Of a DNA stretch of 64,000 nucleotides, positions 8,631-16,809 are shown in pieces. A model generated the notes under the pieces. The model saw only the letters and a program-made list of their open reading frames with translations, was not told the origin of the DNA and ran no database searches. The stretch lies in the NCBI RefSeq assembly GCF_001623525.1, contig NZ_CP015225.1, positions 2,046,001 through 2,110,000 of the forward strand, read 5' to 3'. This DNA is from Pseudomonas fluorescens. Its GTDB lineage: Bacteria > Pseudomonadota > Gammaproteobacteria > Pseudomonadales > Pseudomonadaceae. Position 1 is the first letter of the stretch; every line of letters begins with the position of its first letter. The position numbers and the translations under genes were made by a program.

Positions 8631-8650
8631 AACTTATAAGTTATATTTTG
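8631..8650. promoter_or_regulatory. Putative GntR operator, copy 2
   Basis: AACTTATAAGTTATATTTTG contains the palindrome AACTTATAAGTT and the direct repeat TATAAGT-TATATTT. It lies 52 bp upstream of the transketolase N-subunit start. It shares TATAAGTTATA with the site at 8724-8740. Confidence 0.6.
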
Positions 8651-8723
8651 TAGAATCAAGCATCGATCGACGTTTTTATTTTTTCTCGCCGAGGGCTTGC
8701 GCGACATCCATTTCGATGCCAAT

Positions 8724-8740
8724 CATATAAGTTATAAGTG
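8724..8740. promoter_or_regulatory. Putative GntR operator, copy 3
   Basis: CATATAAGTTATAAGTG is a perfect tandem TATAAGT-TATAAGT 27 bp before the start of the plus-strand aminotransferase gene, in a position to block its promoter or translation start region. It is the best-formed copy of the three. Confidence 0.65.
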
Positions 8741-8766
8741 ATCAGTAACGCTCAACGAGGCTTTTC

Positions 8767-10158
8767 ATGATGCAGGAAACCACCCCTCCCCTAACCGAAC
8801 TGGCCCGCACGGACATGCGCTTCCACCTGCATTCGCAGACCAATCTGCGGGCGCACCAACAACACGGCCCGCTGGTTATCGAGCGAGGGTCAGGGATATA
8901 CGTGACGGACGAACATGGCCGGGACTACATCGAAGGGATGTCGGGCCTATGGTGTGCCGGGCTTGGCTTTTCCAATCCCAGGCTGGTGCAAGCGGCGCAA
9001 CGCCAGATGGCGGTGCTGCCCTACTACCACACCTTCAATCATCGCGTGCCGAACGTGGTCGCACAGTTGGCCGAGCGCATCGCCAGCCTGGTGCCGTTCG
9101 AAAAGCCAAAGGTGTTCTTTGCGTGCTCGGGCTCGGAAGCCAACGACTCGATGGTCAAGCTCGCCTGGGCGTACCACCGGGCTCGCGGTAATGACGGCAA
9201 GCGCAAGATCATTGCCCATCAGAAGGGTTTCCATGGCTCGACGGTAATGGGGGCCAGTTTGTCGGGGCTGCCCAACATGCATGCAGCGTTCGGCCTGCCG
9301 TTGGAAAACAGCGTACTGCATGTGCAATGCCCACACTTCTATCGCCATGGCATCGAGGGCGAAAGCGAAGCGCAGTTCACTGAACGCTTGCTGCGGGACC
9401 TGGAGCAGCGCATCGAAGCGGAAGGTGCCGACACCATCGCCGCGTTCATTTCGGAACCGGTGATGGGGGCCGGTGGTGTGATCGTGCCACCGCCCGGTTA
9501 TTTCGTCGGCGTCCAGGCGCTGCTGAAAAAGCACGACATCCTGTTCCTCGCCGACGAGATCATCTGCGGGTTCGGCCGCACCGGTCGCTGGTTCGGCCAC
9601 CAGACGCTTGGGTTTACCCCGGATATGATGGCCTGCGCCAAGAGCCTGTCATCGGGTTATCAGCCCATTTCCTGTGTAGTGGTTGCGGAAAATGTCTACC
9701 AGGTCATTGAAGAGCAGAGCCAGCAACTAGGTGGTTTTGGCCACGGCTTTACTTACTCGGGCCATCCGGTGGCAGCCGCCGTGGCCCTGGAAACCCTGAC
9801 CCTCTATCAGGAAATGCACCTGCCGCAACGCACCGAAGAGCTTGGCCGTCTACTGCACCAGCAATTGGAACCGCTGCTCGCGCACCCGCTGATCGGCGAG
9901 GTTCGTGGCATTGGCCTGGTGGCTGGCCTGGAACTGGTCGTAGACAAACACACCCGTGCCCCTTTCCCCCGCGAAATCGCCATCGGCGTACAGGTCGAAC
10001 GGGCAGCCCGTGAACAAGGGCTGATTGTGCGCAACATGGGTGATTCCATCGCCCTGGCGCCGCCTTTCATCATCAGCGCCGAGGAGATCGTCGAGCTGGT
10101 CGCCCGCCTGACACGCGCACTGGATGCCGTCGCCCTGGCCAACGGGTTGTCATTGTGA
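8767..10158 (+). CDS. Class III omega-aminotransferase (putrescine/beta-alanine:pyruvate type)
   Basis: A 463-residue class III aminotransferase. Visible motifs are YIEGMSGLWCAGLGF, typical of the SpuC/omega-amine transaminase group, ACSGSEANDSMVKLAW for PLP phosphate binding, HQKGFHGSTVMGASLSG, FLADEIICGFGRTGRW with the pyridine-binding Asp, and MACAKSLSSGYQPIS with the Schiff-base lysine. Members transfer the terminal amine of diamines, beta-alanine or amino-alcohols to pyruvate. It leads the plus-strand operon; the TGA overlaps the ATG of the ABC ATPase gene by one base. With a polyamine-type importer and an SDR downstream, it likely deaminates the imported amine to an aldehyde or ketone. 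A second Met codon follows the first, so the start may be 8770. Confidence 0.92.
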   Translation: MMQETTPPLTELARTDMRFHLHSQTNLRAHQQHGPLVIERGSGIYVTDEHGRDYIEGMSGLWCAGLGFSNPRLVQAAQRQMAVLPYYHTFNHRVPNVVAQLAERIASLVPFEKPKVFFACSGSEANDSMVKLAWAYHRARGNDGKRKIIAHQKGFHGSTVMGASLSGLPNMHAAFGLPLENSVLHVQCPHFYRHGIEGESEAQFTERLLRDLEQRIEAEGADTIAAFISEPVMGAGGVIVPPPGYFVGVQALLKKHDILFLADEIICGFGRTGRWFGHQTLGFTPDMMACAKSLSSGYQPISCVVVAENVYQVIEEQSQQLGGFGHGFTYSGHPVAAAVALETLTLYQEMHLPQRTEELGRLLHQQLEPLLAHPLIGEVRGIGLVAGLELVVDKHTRAPFPREIAIGVQVERAAREQGLIVRNMGDSIALAPPFIISAEEIVELVARLTRALDAVALANGLSL

Positions 10159-11264
10159 TGAACGCCAAGGCCACTCGCCCTCAAACCACCCTGCCGTTGA
10201 TCGAGTTCAACGGTGTTCAGAAAAGCTATGACGGCAAGACGCTGGTCATCAAGGATTTGAACCTGGCCATCAGCCGTGGCGAATTCCTGACCCTGTTGGG
10301 TGCCTCGGGCTCCGGTAAAACCACGACGCTGATGATGCTCGCCGGTTTCGAAACCCCGACCCGCGGCGAAATCCTCATGGGTGGCACGCCGATCCAGAAA
10401 AAACCGGCCCATCAGCGGGGCATGGGCATGGTGTTCCAGAACTACGCCCTGTTCCCCCACATGAGCGTCGAGGAAAACCTTGCCTACCCGCTGAAGATGC
10501 GTGGCCTGAATCGCTCGGACCTGCAAGCCAAGGTCAAGCGTGCCATCGACATGGTGCAACTGCACGGCATGCAGCAACGGCGCATCACCGAGCTTTCCGG
10601 AGGCCAGCAACAACGCGTGGCGCTGGCCAGGGCGATGGTCTTCGAACCGGAAGTCATTCTGATGGACGAGCCTCTGGGAGCGTTGGACAAGAACCTGCGC
10701 GAACACATGCAGTACGAGATCAAGCAACTGCACAAATCCCTGGGCGTCACCGTCGTCTACGTGACGCACGACCAGAGCGAAGCCCTGACGATGTCGGATC
10801 GGATCGCCGTCTTCCATGAGGGAGACATCGCTCAGATCGGCTCGCCGACTGCGCTGTACGAACACCCGGAAAACGCCTATGTCGCCAACTTCATCGGCGA
10901 GAACAACGTGCTGGTCGGCACCGTCCAACATCGCGACGGGCAGACCTGTGACGTGACCCTGGAAAACGGCCTGCACGTCACCGGCTCCGCTAAAGCGCTC
11001 AAGGGCCTGCGCCCCGAACGGGTTGAATTGGTCATCCGTCCGGAGAACATCCGCCTGGGCCCGGTGGCAAGCATGCCCTGGCAGGCCACGGTAATCGACA
11101 GCATCTACCTCGGAGACCATCTGCGGGTGCATCTGCGCCTTGGCCATCAGCAAGCGCTGATTGTGAAAGTCGCCAATAACGGTTTTTTCAAACAGCTGCG
11201 AACCGGCCAGGTGACCGGCTTTGACTGGAGTACCGACGACGCCCATCTATTCGAACTGAGCTGA
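10158..11264 (+). CDS. ABC transporter ATP-binding protein, PotA-like
   Basis: A 368-residue ATPase of the spermidine/putrescine (MOI/CUT1-like) importer group. Walker A GASGSGKTT, Q-loop MVFQNYALFPHM, signature LSGGQQQRVALARAMV, Walker B VILMDEPLGALD and switch-His VTHDQSEAL are intact. The C-terminal 110 residues form the TOBE/regulatory beta domain usual for PotA. The ATG at 10158 shares its A with the preceding TGA, so translation is coupled to the aminotransferase; a GTG one codon earlier is a less likely start. It energises the two permeases encoded at 12540 and 13806. Confidence 0.93.
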   Translation: MNAKATRPQTTLPLIEFNGVQKSYDGKTLVIKDLNLAISRGEFLTLLGASGSGKTTTLMMLAGFETPTRGEILMGGTPIQKKPAHQRGMGMVFQNYALFPHMSVEENLAYPLKMRGLNRSDLQAKVKRAIDMVQLHGMQQRRITELSGGQQQRVALARAMVFEPEVILMDEPLGALDKNLREHMQYEIKQLHKSLGVTVVYVTHDQSEALTMSDRIAVFHEGDIAQIGSPTALYEHPENAYVANFIGENNVLVGTVQHRDGQTCDVTLENGLHVTGSAKALKGLRPERVELVIRPENIRLGPVASMPWQATVIDSIYLGDHLRVHLRLGHQQALIVKVANNGFFKQLRTGQVTGFDWSTDDAHLFELS

Positions 11265-11415
11265 CCCACCGCTGCACCCGACAACGATAAGTCTCGACAA
11301 CAATAACGATCCGAGAGGCAACCATGCACACCATCCCTAGCACCGTTTAGTTCGTGACTGCCCGTTTGTGAACCTTTGCTTCCTTTTACATCCTCAAACA
11401 GCAGGAGGGACCAAC

Positions 11416-12468
11416 ATGTCCTCGATATTCCGTCGCACCGCACTGGTCTGTTCGATTTGCGCCGCCACCCTACTTGCCAGCCACGCCGCCCTGGCCCGTG
11501 ACCTGACCGTCGTCGGCTTTGGGGGCGCCACCCAGGAAGCCTTCGACAAGGCCTACTTCAAGCCCTACGCCGCACTCAGCGGCAAGCCGGTGGTGCAAGA
11601 CACCTACGACGGCGGCATCGCCAAGCAGAAAGCCATGGTCCAGGCTGGCAACCCCACCTGGGACGTGGTCCAGATGGACGAGAACGAAATGACCCTGGCC
11701 TGCGAGCAAGGCCTGCTGGAGCCCCTCGATCACAGCAAGCTGAGCAGCGCCGCCGACATCCCGCCAGACAAGTTCGCTCCGTGCGGGGTCGGCGCCATCG
11801 TCTGGTCGGAAGTCATGACCTATGACAACAAGAAATTCGCCAACGAGGGTCCGAAAACCTGGACCGACTTCTGGAACGTGAAGAAATGGCCCGGCAAGCG
11901 CGGCCTGCGCAAACAGGCACGCATGACCCTGGAAATCGCCCTCATGGCCGACGGCGTCAAGCCTGCCGATGTCTACACGGTACTGGCGACCAAGGCCGGA
12001 CAGGATCGAGCCTTCGCCAAGCTGGATGAAATCAAGCCCTACATCCAGTGGTGGGAAACCGGCGCTCAACCCCTTGAATGGTTGTCCTCAGGCAGCGTTG
12101 CGGTCACAGCCGCCTACAACGGTCGCATCGCCATCGCCAACCAACAGGGCGCGCATTTTCCACTGATCTGGAACCAGCAGCTCTACAGCATGGATTACTG
12201 GACCATCATCAAGGGCACGCCGAACCTTGCCGACAGCTACGCACTCCTCGACTACATGCTCAGCCCCAAAGCCCAGGGCGCCTTCACCCAAGCCATTCCC
12301 TACGGCATCGTCAACAGCAAAGCCCAGGCCGCACTGGACAAGCAGACGCTGAGCAACCTGCCCACGGCCCCCGCCAACCTGGAAAACGCCCTTCTGCTCG
12401 ACACACCGTTCTGGGTCAACTACGAGGAAGACCTGATGGCGCGCTTTACCAACTGGGCGGCGAAGTAA
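11416..12468 (+). CDS. Periplasmic substrate-binding protein, PotD/PotF-like
   Basis: A 350-residue secreted binding protein. The start at 11416 is preferred to an upstream in-frame codon because AGCAGGAGGG lies just before it and the resulting N-terminus is a clean signal peptide: basic residues, hydrophobic LVCSICAATLLASHA, cleavage after ALA near residue 28. The mature protein opens DLTVVGFGGATQEAFDKAY, has the DVVQMDENEM strand and an Ala/Tyr-rich LDYMLSPKAQGAFTQAIPYG segment, all typical of the type 2 PotD family that binds polyamines and related cations. It lies between the ATPase and permease genes of a full importer. Substrate is inferred to be an amine because of the transaminases, not shown. 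Confidence 0.92.
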   Translation: MSSIFRRTALVCSICAATLLASHAALARDLTVVGFGGATQEAFDKAYFKPYAALSGKPVVQDTYDGGIAKQKAMVQAGNPTWDVVQMDENEMTLACEQGLLEPLDHSKLSSAADIPPDKFAPCGVGAIVWSEVMTYDNKKFANEGPKTWTDFWNVKKWPGKRGLRKQARMTLEIALMADGVKPADVYTVLATKAGQDRAFAKLDEIKPYIQWWETGAQPLEWLSSGSVAVTAAYNGRIAIANQQGAHFPLIWNQQLYSMDYWTIIKGTPNLADSYALLDYMLSPKAQGAFTQAIPYGIVNSKAQAALDKQTLSNLPTAPANLENALLLDTPFWVNYEEDLMARFTNWAAK

Positions 12469-12539
12469 GTCCAGCCCTTGCCTGAATGGCGGCTTCGTTC
12501 ACGCGAAGCCGCTGATATCGAATTCCGAGGTCAGTCGAT

Positions 12540-13793
12540 ATGTCCGCCCCTGCGCTGGATTCACTAGCAAGCGCTCATCAGAAGTCGAGCAGACAAAAAC
12601 GTCTCGTCTCTGTGCTGCTGTTGTTACCCCTGTTGATCTACACCGCTGTCTTCTTCGTTCTTCCCATCGGCATGATGCTGTATCGCGCCGTCAGTAACCC
12701 GGAGCTGATCCAGGCCTTCCCTCGCACGGTCCAGGTACTGGAGCAGCAACCCCCCAGCGATGCTCAAGGCCTGCCGGGCGATGCGGTGTTCGAGGCGATC
12801 GAGCAGGACTTTATCCACGTCGAGAATATGGGCGTCATGGGTGAAGCGGCACGGCGCATGAACTACGAAAACAGTGGTTACCGTTTCCTGATTACAGCCA
12901 CTGCCCGCCGTTACCAGTGGCCCGCCAAACAGCAACCCGTCAGCGGTGAGTCATCGCGTGCGCGCCTGACCGCCATCGACCCACGCTGGTCCACGCCAGA
13001 GCTTTGGCAGGCGTTCGAACGGGCGTCACCGGCCTACACGTCCTATTACCTGCTCAGCGCCCTTGATCTTGAGCGAACAGCCCACGGCATCCAGCGCGTG
13101 GCCCCGGACAAACGGGTCTATCTGGACCTTACCTTCAAGACGTTGAAGATAGCCTTTGTCGTCTCCGTCTTGTGCCTGCTGCTGGGCTTTCCCTTCGCCG
13201 TGTTGCTGGTAAAAGCTTCCCGCCCCTTTCAGATGCTGTTGATCCTGGCGGTGATGCTGCCCTTCTGGACGTCGCTACTGGCGCGGACCACAGCCTGGAT
13301 CGTGGTGCTGCAAGAGAAAGGTATCGTCAACACCCTTCTGCTGAAACTGGGGCTGATCGAGCAACCGTTGCCAATGATCTTCGATGCCCTGGGGGTCTAC
13401 ATCGTCATGGTCCATATCCTGCTGCCCTTCACCGTGCTGCCGTTGTACAGCGTCATGAAAGGCATTCCGGCCCACTACATGCGCGCCTCGCAATCCCTCG
13501 GTGCTCATCCGGTTCGCGGCTTCCTGCACGTGTACCTGCCCATGACGCTCACAGGTATCGGCTCCGGCACGCTGCTGACATTCATCGTCGCGGCTGGCTA
13601 CTACGTCACGCCCACTCTGGTAGGCAGCGCACGGGAACAGATGCTCGGCTATTTCATCGCCTTCTACACCAACACCACAGTCAACTGGGGCATGGCCTCG
13701 GCACTGGGCCTGGTGCTGATCCTCTGCGTCATGGCGATCTACCTGGTCGCTGCACGGTTGGTGGGCATTCGCCAGATCGCCGGACTCAAATAA
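12540..13793 (+). CDS. ABC transporter permease, PotB-like, with a large periplasmic insertion
   Basis: A 417-residue inner-membrane permease, longer than the roughly 280-300 residues of PotB. TM1 lies near residues 20-45, then about 150 residues of hydrophilic sequence (roughly 50-195) precede the remaining five helices. The EAA coupling loop is visible as SQSLGAHPVRGFLHVYLPMT, with the conserved A/S-x-x-LGA-x(5)-F pattern. The extra domain between TM1 and TM2 is known in some PotB relatives and faces the periplasm. A GAGGTCAG ribosome site lies upstream. It forms the heterodimeric channel with the permease encoded 12 bp downstream. Confidence 0.92.
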   Translation: MSAPALDSLASAHQKSSRQKRLVSVLLLLPLLIYTAVFFVLPIGMMLYRAVSNPELIQAFPRTVQVLEQQPPSDAQGLPGDAVFEAIEQDFIHVENMGVMGEAARRMNYENSGYRFLITATARRYQWPAKQQPVSGESSRARLTAIDPRWSTPELWQAFERASPAYTSYYLLSALDLERTAHGIQRVAPDKRVYLDLTFKTLKIAFVVSVLCLLLGFPFAVLLVKASRPFQMLLILAVMLPFWTSLLARTTAWIVVLQEKGIVNTLLLKLGLIEQPLPMIFDALGVYIVMVHILLPFTVLPLYSVMKGIPAHYMRASQSLGAHPVRGFLHVYLPMTLTGIGSGTLLTFIVAAGYYVTPTLVGSAREQMLGYFIAFYTNTTVNWGMASALGLVLILCVMAIYLVAARLVGIRQIAGLK

Positions 13794-13805
13794 TCGGGAA
13801 AACCT

Positions 13806-14624
13806 ATGAATCATTTCACCTTGTGTTTCGTTGGTCGCCATCTGATGCGCCTGTTCGGGATCGTCATGATCGTATTCATGATCGCGCCTTTGCTGGCCGT
13901 GGTGCCTATATCGTTCAGCAGCGGCACATTCCTGTCCTATCCCCTGCCGGGGCTATCCTTGCGCTGGTATGAGAAGGTCTTCAGTGCTGGCCCCTGGCTT
14001 CAGGCGTTGCGCAACAGCCTGTTGGTCGGTTGTGCCGCGACGCTGTTGGCCACGCTGCTGGGGACACTCGCGGCGCTGGCATTCGCCCGACGCAACCTGC
14101 CCGGCGCCACCCACGTATTGGCGCTGCTGATTTCGCCAATGATCATTCCACCGGTGATTTCCGGGCTGGGCATGTATTTTCTGTTTGGACAGTTGGGCCT
14201 GACAGGCACTCTGACCGGGATGATCCTGGCCCATACGGTACTGGCGACCCCCTTCGTCCTGATCAACGTCGCCGCCAGCCTGCAAGGCCTGGACATGAGT
14301 CTGCTCAGGGCCGCGGCAATGTCAGGGGCATCGCCCGTGCGCGCGTTCATCGATGTCGGCCTGCCGATCATTGCACCGGGGGTGATCTCGGGGGCGCTGT
14401 TTGCCTTCATGACGTCTTTCGACGAAATCGTTGTCGTGCTGTTCATCGGCGGCCCCGGCCAACGCACGCTGCCACGGCAAATGTTCGACGGCATCCGTGA
14501 CACCATCGATCCATCGATTGTCGCGATGTCATCGTTCCTGCTGGTCGTGGGCCTAGCTGGCCTGCTGACCACGACCTGGCTCTCGATGCGCTCAAGCAGA
14601 ACATTGAATCAATCGGTAGCCTGA
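13806..14624 (+). CDS. ABC transporter permease, PotC-like
   Basis: A 272-residue permease with six predicted helices. It opens with a hydrophobic FGIVMIVFMIAPLLAVVPIS, the PotC pattern, has the SFSSGTFLSYPLPGLSLRWY periplasmic segment common to PotC proteins, and the EAA loop AAAMSGASPVRAFIDVGLPI followed by APGVISGALFAF. It is the second half of the membrane channel of the importer encoded from 10158; size and gene order (ATPase, binding protein, permease B, permease C) are those of a complete unit. The SDR gene follows 73 bp later on the same strand. Confidence 0.93.
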   Translation: MNHFTLCFVGRHLMRLFGIVMIVFMIAPLLAVVPISFSSGTFLSYPLPGLSLRWYEKVFSAGPWLQALRNSLLVGCAATLLATLLGTLAALAFARRNLPGATHVLALLISPMIIPPVISGLGMYFLFGQLGLTGTLTGMILAHTVLATPFVLINVAASLQGLDMSLLRAAAMSGASPVRAFIDVGLPIIAPGVISGALFAFMTSFDEIVVVLFIGGPGQRTLPRQMFDGIRDTIDPSIVAMSSFLLVVGLAGLLTTTWLSMRSSRTLNQSVA

Positions 14625-14697
14625 TATCCAGCGGCCACGAACGCTTTCACAGCAGCCGGCCTGGCATGAGCCGGCAATACCTTCAGGAGCAACATCC

Positions 14698-15432
14698 ATG
14701 TACATCGTCACAGGCGGGACCCAGGGCATCGGCGCCGCAACCGTGGAAAAACTGGCCAGCCTCGGCCATCCGGTGGTATTCACCGGACGCGACCAGTCGG
14801 CAGGCACCCAGTTGGCCGCAAGCCTGCCCAACTGCACCTTCGTCGCGGGCGACGTATCGAATGAAGACGAGTGCCGCAACGTCGTAGCAACAGCGCTGCA
14901 ATTGGGCAACGGCAAGCTGGCGGGGCTGGTCAACAACGCAGGCATGTCGGGGCGCAAAGCGTTCATTGAGACCACCCAACAGGAGTGGGACACGCTATTC
15001 GCCGTCAATACCCGCTCGGTCTTTTTCTACACCAAACACGCGTTGCCGGGTCTGATCGCAGGCCGGGGCGCTGTCGTGAACGTCTCCTCCATCGCTGGAA
15101 AGACCGGAGAGCAAGGGCTTGCCACCTACTGCGCGAGCAAGGCCGCCCTTCTCGGCCTGACCCAGGCGCTGGCCCTGGAATACGGTGGGCAGGTGCGTTT
15201 CAACGCGGTCTGCCCCGGACAGATCGCCACGCGCATGATGGATAAAATCGTCAATGACGAAGCCCGGCTATCAGCACTGACAGCCAGGATTCCGGAAGGA
15301 CGCCTGGCGTCCGCCAGGGAAGTCGCGGAGGCCATCTGCTGGTTGCTTTCACCGGGCGCAAGCTATGTCAACGGTACGACCCTCACGGTCGATGGCGGTG
15401 AAACAGCCGGCTTGCTCTCGCCTGAATCCTGA
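14698..15432 (+). CDS. SDR family oxidoreductase
   Basis: A 244-residue classical short-chain dehydrogenase. TGGTQGIG near residues 5-12 binds the nicotinamide cofactor, NNAG is at about residue 80, the catalytic Ser lies in VNVSSIAG and the YxxxK pair in YCASKAALLG, followed by NAVCPGQIATRM and the C-terminal NGTTLTVDGG. The substitution of the usual PG motif by CPGQIATRM is within family variation. Being last in the importer/transaminase operon, it probably oxidises or reduces a hydroxyl or carbonyl group of the imported compound or of the deaminated product. Start at 14698 has CAGGAGCAAC upstream. NAD or NADP preference cannot be settled by eye. Confidence 0.92.
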   Translation: MYIVTGGTQGIGAATVEKLASLGHPVVFTGRDQSAGTQLAASLPNCTFVAGDVSNEDECRNVVATALQLGNGKLAGLVNNAGMSGRKAFIETTQQEWDTLFAVNTRSVFFYTKHALPGLIAGRGAVVNVSSIAGKTGEQGLATYCASKAALLGLTQALALEYGGQVRFNAVCPGQIATRMMDKIVNDEARLSALTARIPEGRLASAREVAEAICWLLSPGASYVNGTTLTVDGGETAGLLSPES

Positions 15433-15456
15433 TCGTTTCCAGCCCCCCTCCTTAGT

Positions 15457-15536
15457 GACGGTCGATGCCAGACCGTCGCTGTTTGGCCGCACGCTGGCGA
15501 AGCAGGCGCGTGAGGCGACGGGGACTAACAGTCCCC
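15457..15536. terminator. Two hairpins between convergent SDR and MFS genes (possible terminators)
   Basis: GACGGT/ACCGTC arms at 15457-15462 and 15472-15477, and GGGGACT/AGTCCCC arms at 15520-15526 and 15530-15536 with a 3-nt loop. They occupy the convergent gap, where terminators for both strands are expected. Neither is followed by a clear T run, so the call rests on position and symmetry. Confidence 0.45.
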
Positions 15537-15548
15537 CTCACAGCATCG

Positions 15549-16715
15549 TCACGCAACCGCCGTTGCAGCCGCTCTGGAACGCCAGGCAAAAGCCAACACC
15601 ATCAGCAGCCCCAGACCCGCCATCGCCGCTCCGGCCAGGGAAATCGCCGGATAACCCAACCCGGCATTGATCACCGCTCCGCCCAGCGCCGCACCTATCG
15701 CGTTGCCGAGATTGAAGGCACCGATGTTCACCGCCGAGGCCAGATTGGGCGCGTCCTTGGCGGCTTCCATGACGCGCATCTGTAGCGGCGGCACCAGGGC
15801 GAAACTGGCGATACCCCATATCAGGATGGCCACGGCGGCCGGCAGTGGCCAACGCATCAGCGCGGTGAACGCCAGCAAGACGAGAATCAGCACGCTCAGC
15901 GAAACGATCAGGGTGCGGTCTATCGAGCGGTCGGCGGCCTTGCCACCCCACATGTTGCCCAGCGTCAATCCCACACCGAACAGCACCAGCATGGCGGTGA
16001 TGTAAGCGGTGGATGCGTGGGTCTCGTTGCTGAGGATCGGTGCGATGTAAGTGAAGACGGTAAACATTGCCCCCGAGCCGACGACGGTCAGGGCCAACGC
16101 CCCCAGCACCGGGCCACGGCCCAGCACCCGAATTTCAGCCAGCACACCGACGCCTTGCGGCATTTGCAGGTTGGGCAAGGCGAACCACAACGCGGCCATG
16201 GTAAGCCCGCCGAGGCCGGTGATACCCCAGAATGCAGTGCGCCAGCCGAACAGTTCACCAAACCAGGTGGCCAGCGGCACGCCGCCGATGGTCGCCAGGG
16301 TCAGGCCCATGAACATGGCCGCCACCGCCCCGGCACGTTTCTCCGGAGCGACCACGCTGGCGGCGACGATGGAGCCAACGCCAAAGAACGCACCGTGGTT
16401 CAGTGAGGTCACCACCCTGGCGACCATGAGGCTGTAGTAATCGGTCGCCAGGGCTGACATCAGATTACCCAGGGTGAAAATCGCCATGAGCCCGATCAGC
16501 AGATAGCGCCGGGGGATCCTGCCGGTGGTCAGGGTCATCAACGGCGCGCCGAGCAGTACGCCCAGGGCGTAGGCACTGACCAACAGACCGGCGGCGGGAA
16601 TGGAAACGCCGAGGTCCGCAGCGATGCCCGGCAACATGCCCATGGGGGCGAACTCGGTCACGCCGATGCCAAAGGCACCAATGGCGAGTGCAACAAGTGG
16701 TGGATTGATACGCAT
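15549..16715 (-). CDS. MFS transporter, AraJ/YdhP-like drug:H+ or sugar efflux protein
   Basis: A 388-residue, 12-helix MFS protein. Start at 16715 gives the typical N-terminus PPLVALAIGAFGIGVTEFA, the GAFxxGxxEF motif of the DHA1 AraJ/SotB/YdhP group, followed by GMLPGIAADLGVSIPAAG and ALGVLLGAPLMT. The open frame extends 140 codons further upstream, but that part is antisense to the LysR gene and has no membrane character. The G-R rich loop TTGRIPRRYLL sits between helices 2 and 3. Likely an exporter of a small toxic or sugar-like compound. It is divergent from a LysR gene 95 bp away, the standard arrangement of a LysR-controlled efflux pump. Confidence 0.9.
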   Translation of the reverse strand: MRINPPLVALAIGAFGIGVTEFAPMGMLPGIAADLGVSIPAAGLLVSAYALGVLLGAPLMTLTTGRIPRRYLLIGLMAIFTLGNLMSALATDYYSLMVARVVTSLNHGAFFGVGSIVAASVVAPEKRAGAVAAMFMGLTLATIGGVPLATWFGELFGWRTAFWGITGLGGLTMAALWFALPNLQMPQGVGVLAEIRVLGRGPVLGALALTVVGSGAMFTVFTYIAPILSNETHASTAYITAMLVLFGVGLTLGNMWGGKAADRSIDRTLIVSLSVLILVLLAFTALMRWPLPAAVAILIWGIASFALVPPLQMRVMEAAKDAPNLASAVNIGAFNLGNAIGAALGGAVINAGLGYPAISLAGAAMAGLGLLMVLAFAWRSRAAATAVA

Positions 16716-16809
16716 GGAAGGCTCCTCATCTATGCTGCGAATGCTACGATCCCGTCTTTTCAGGCGGTAGATAACATTTCTGGCAATCACCTTTGCGCAA
16801 GAGGCACAA

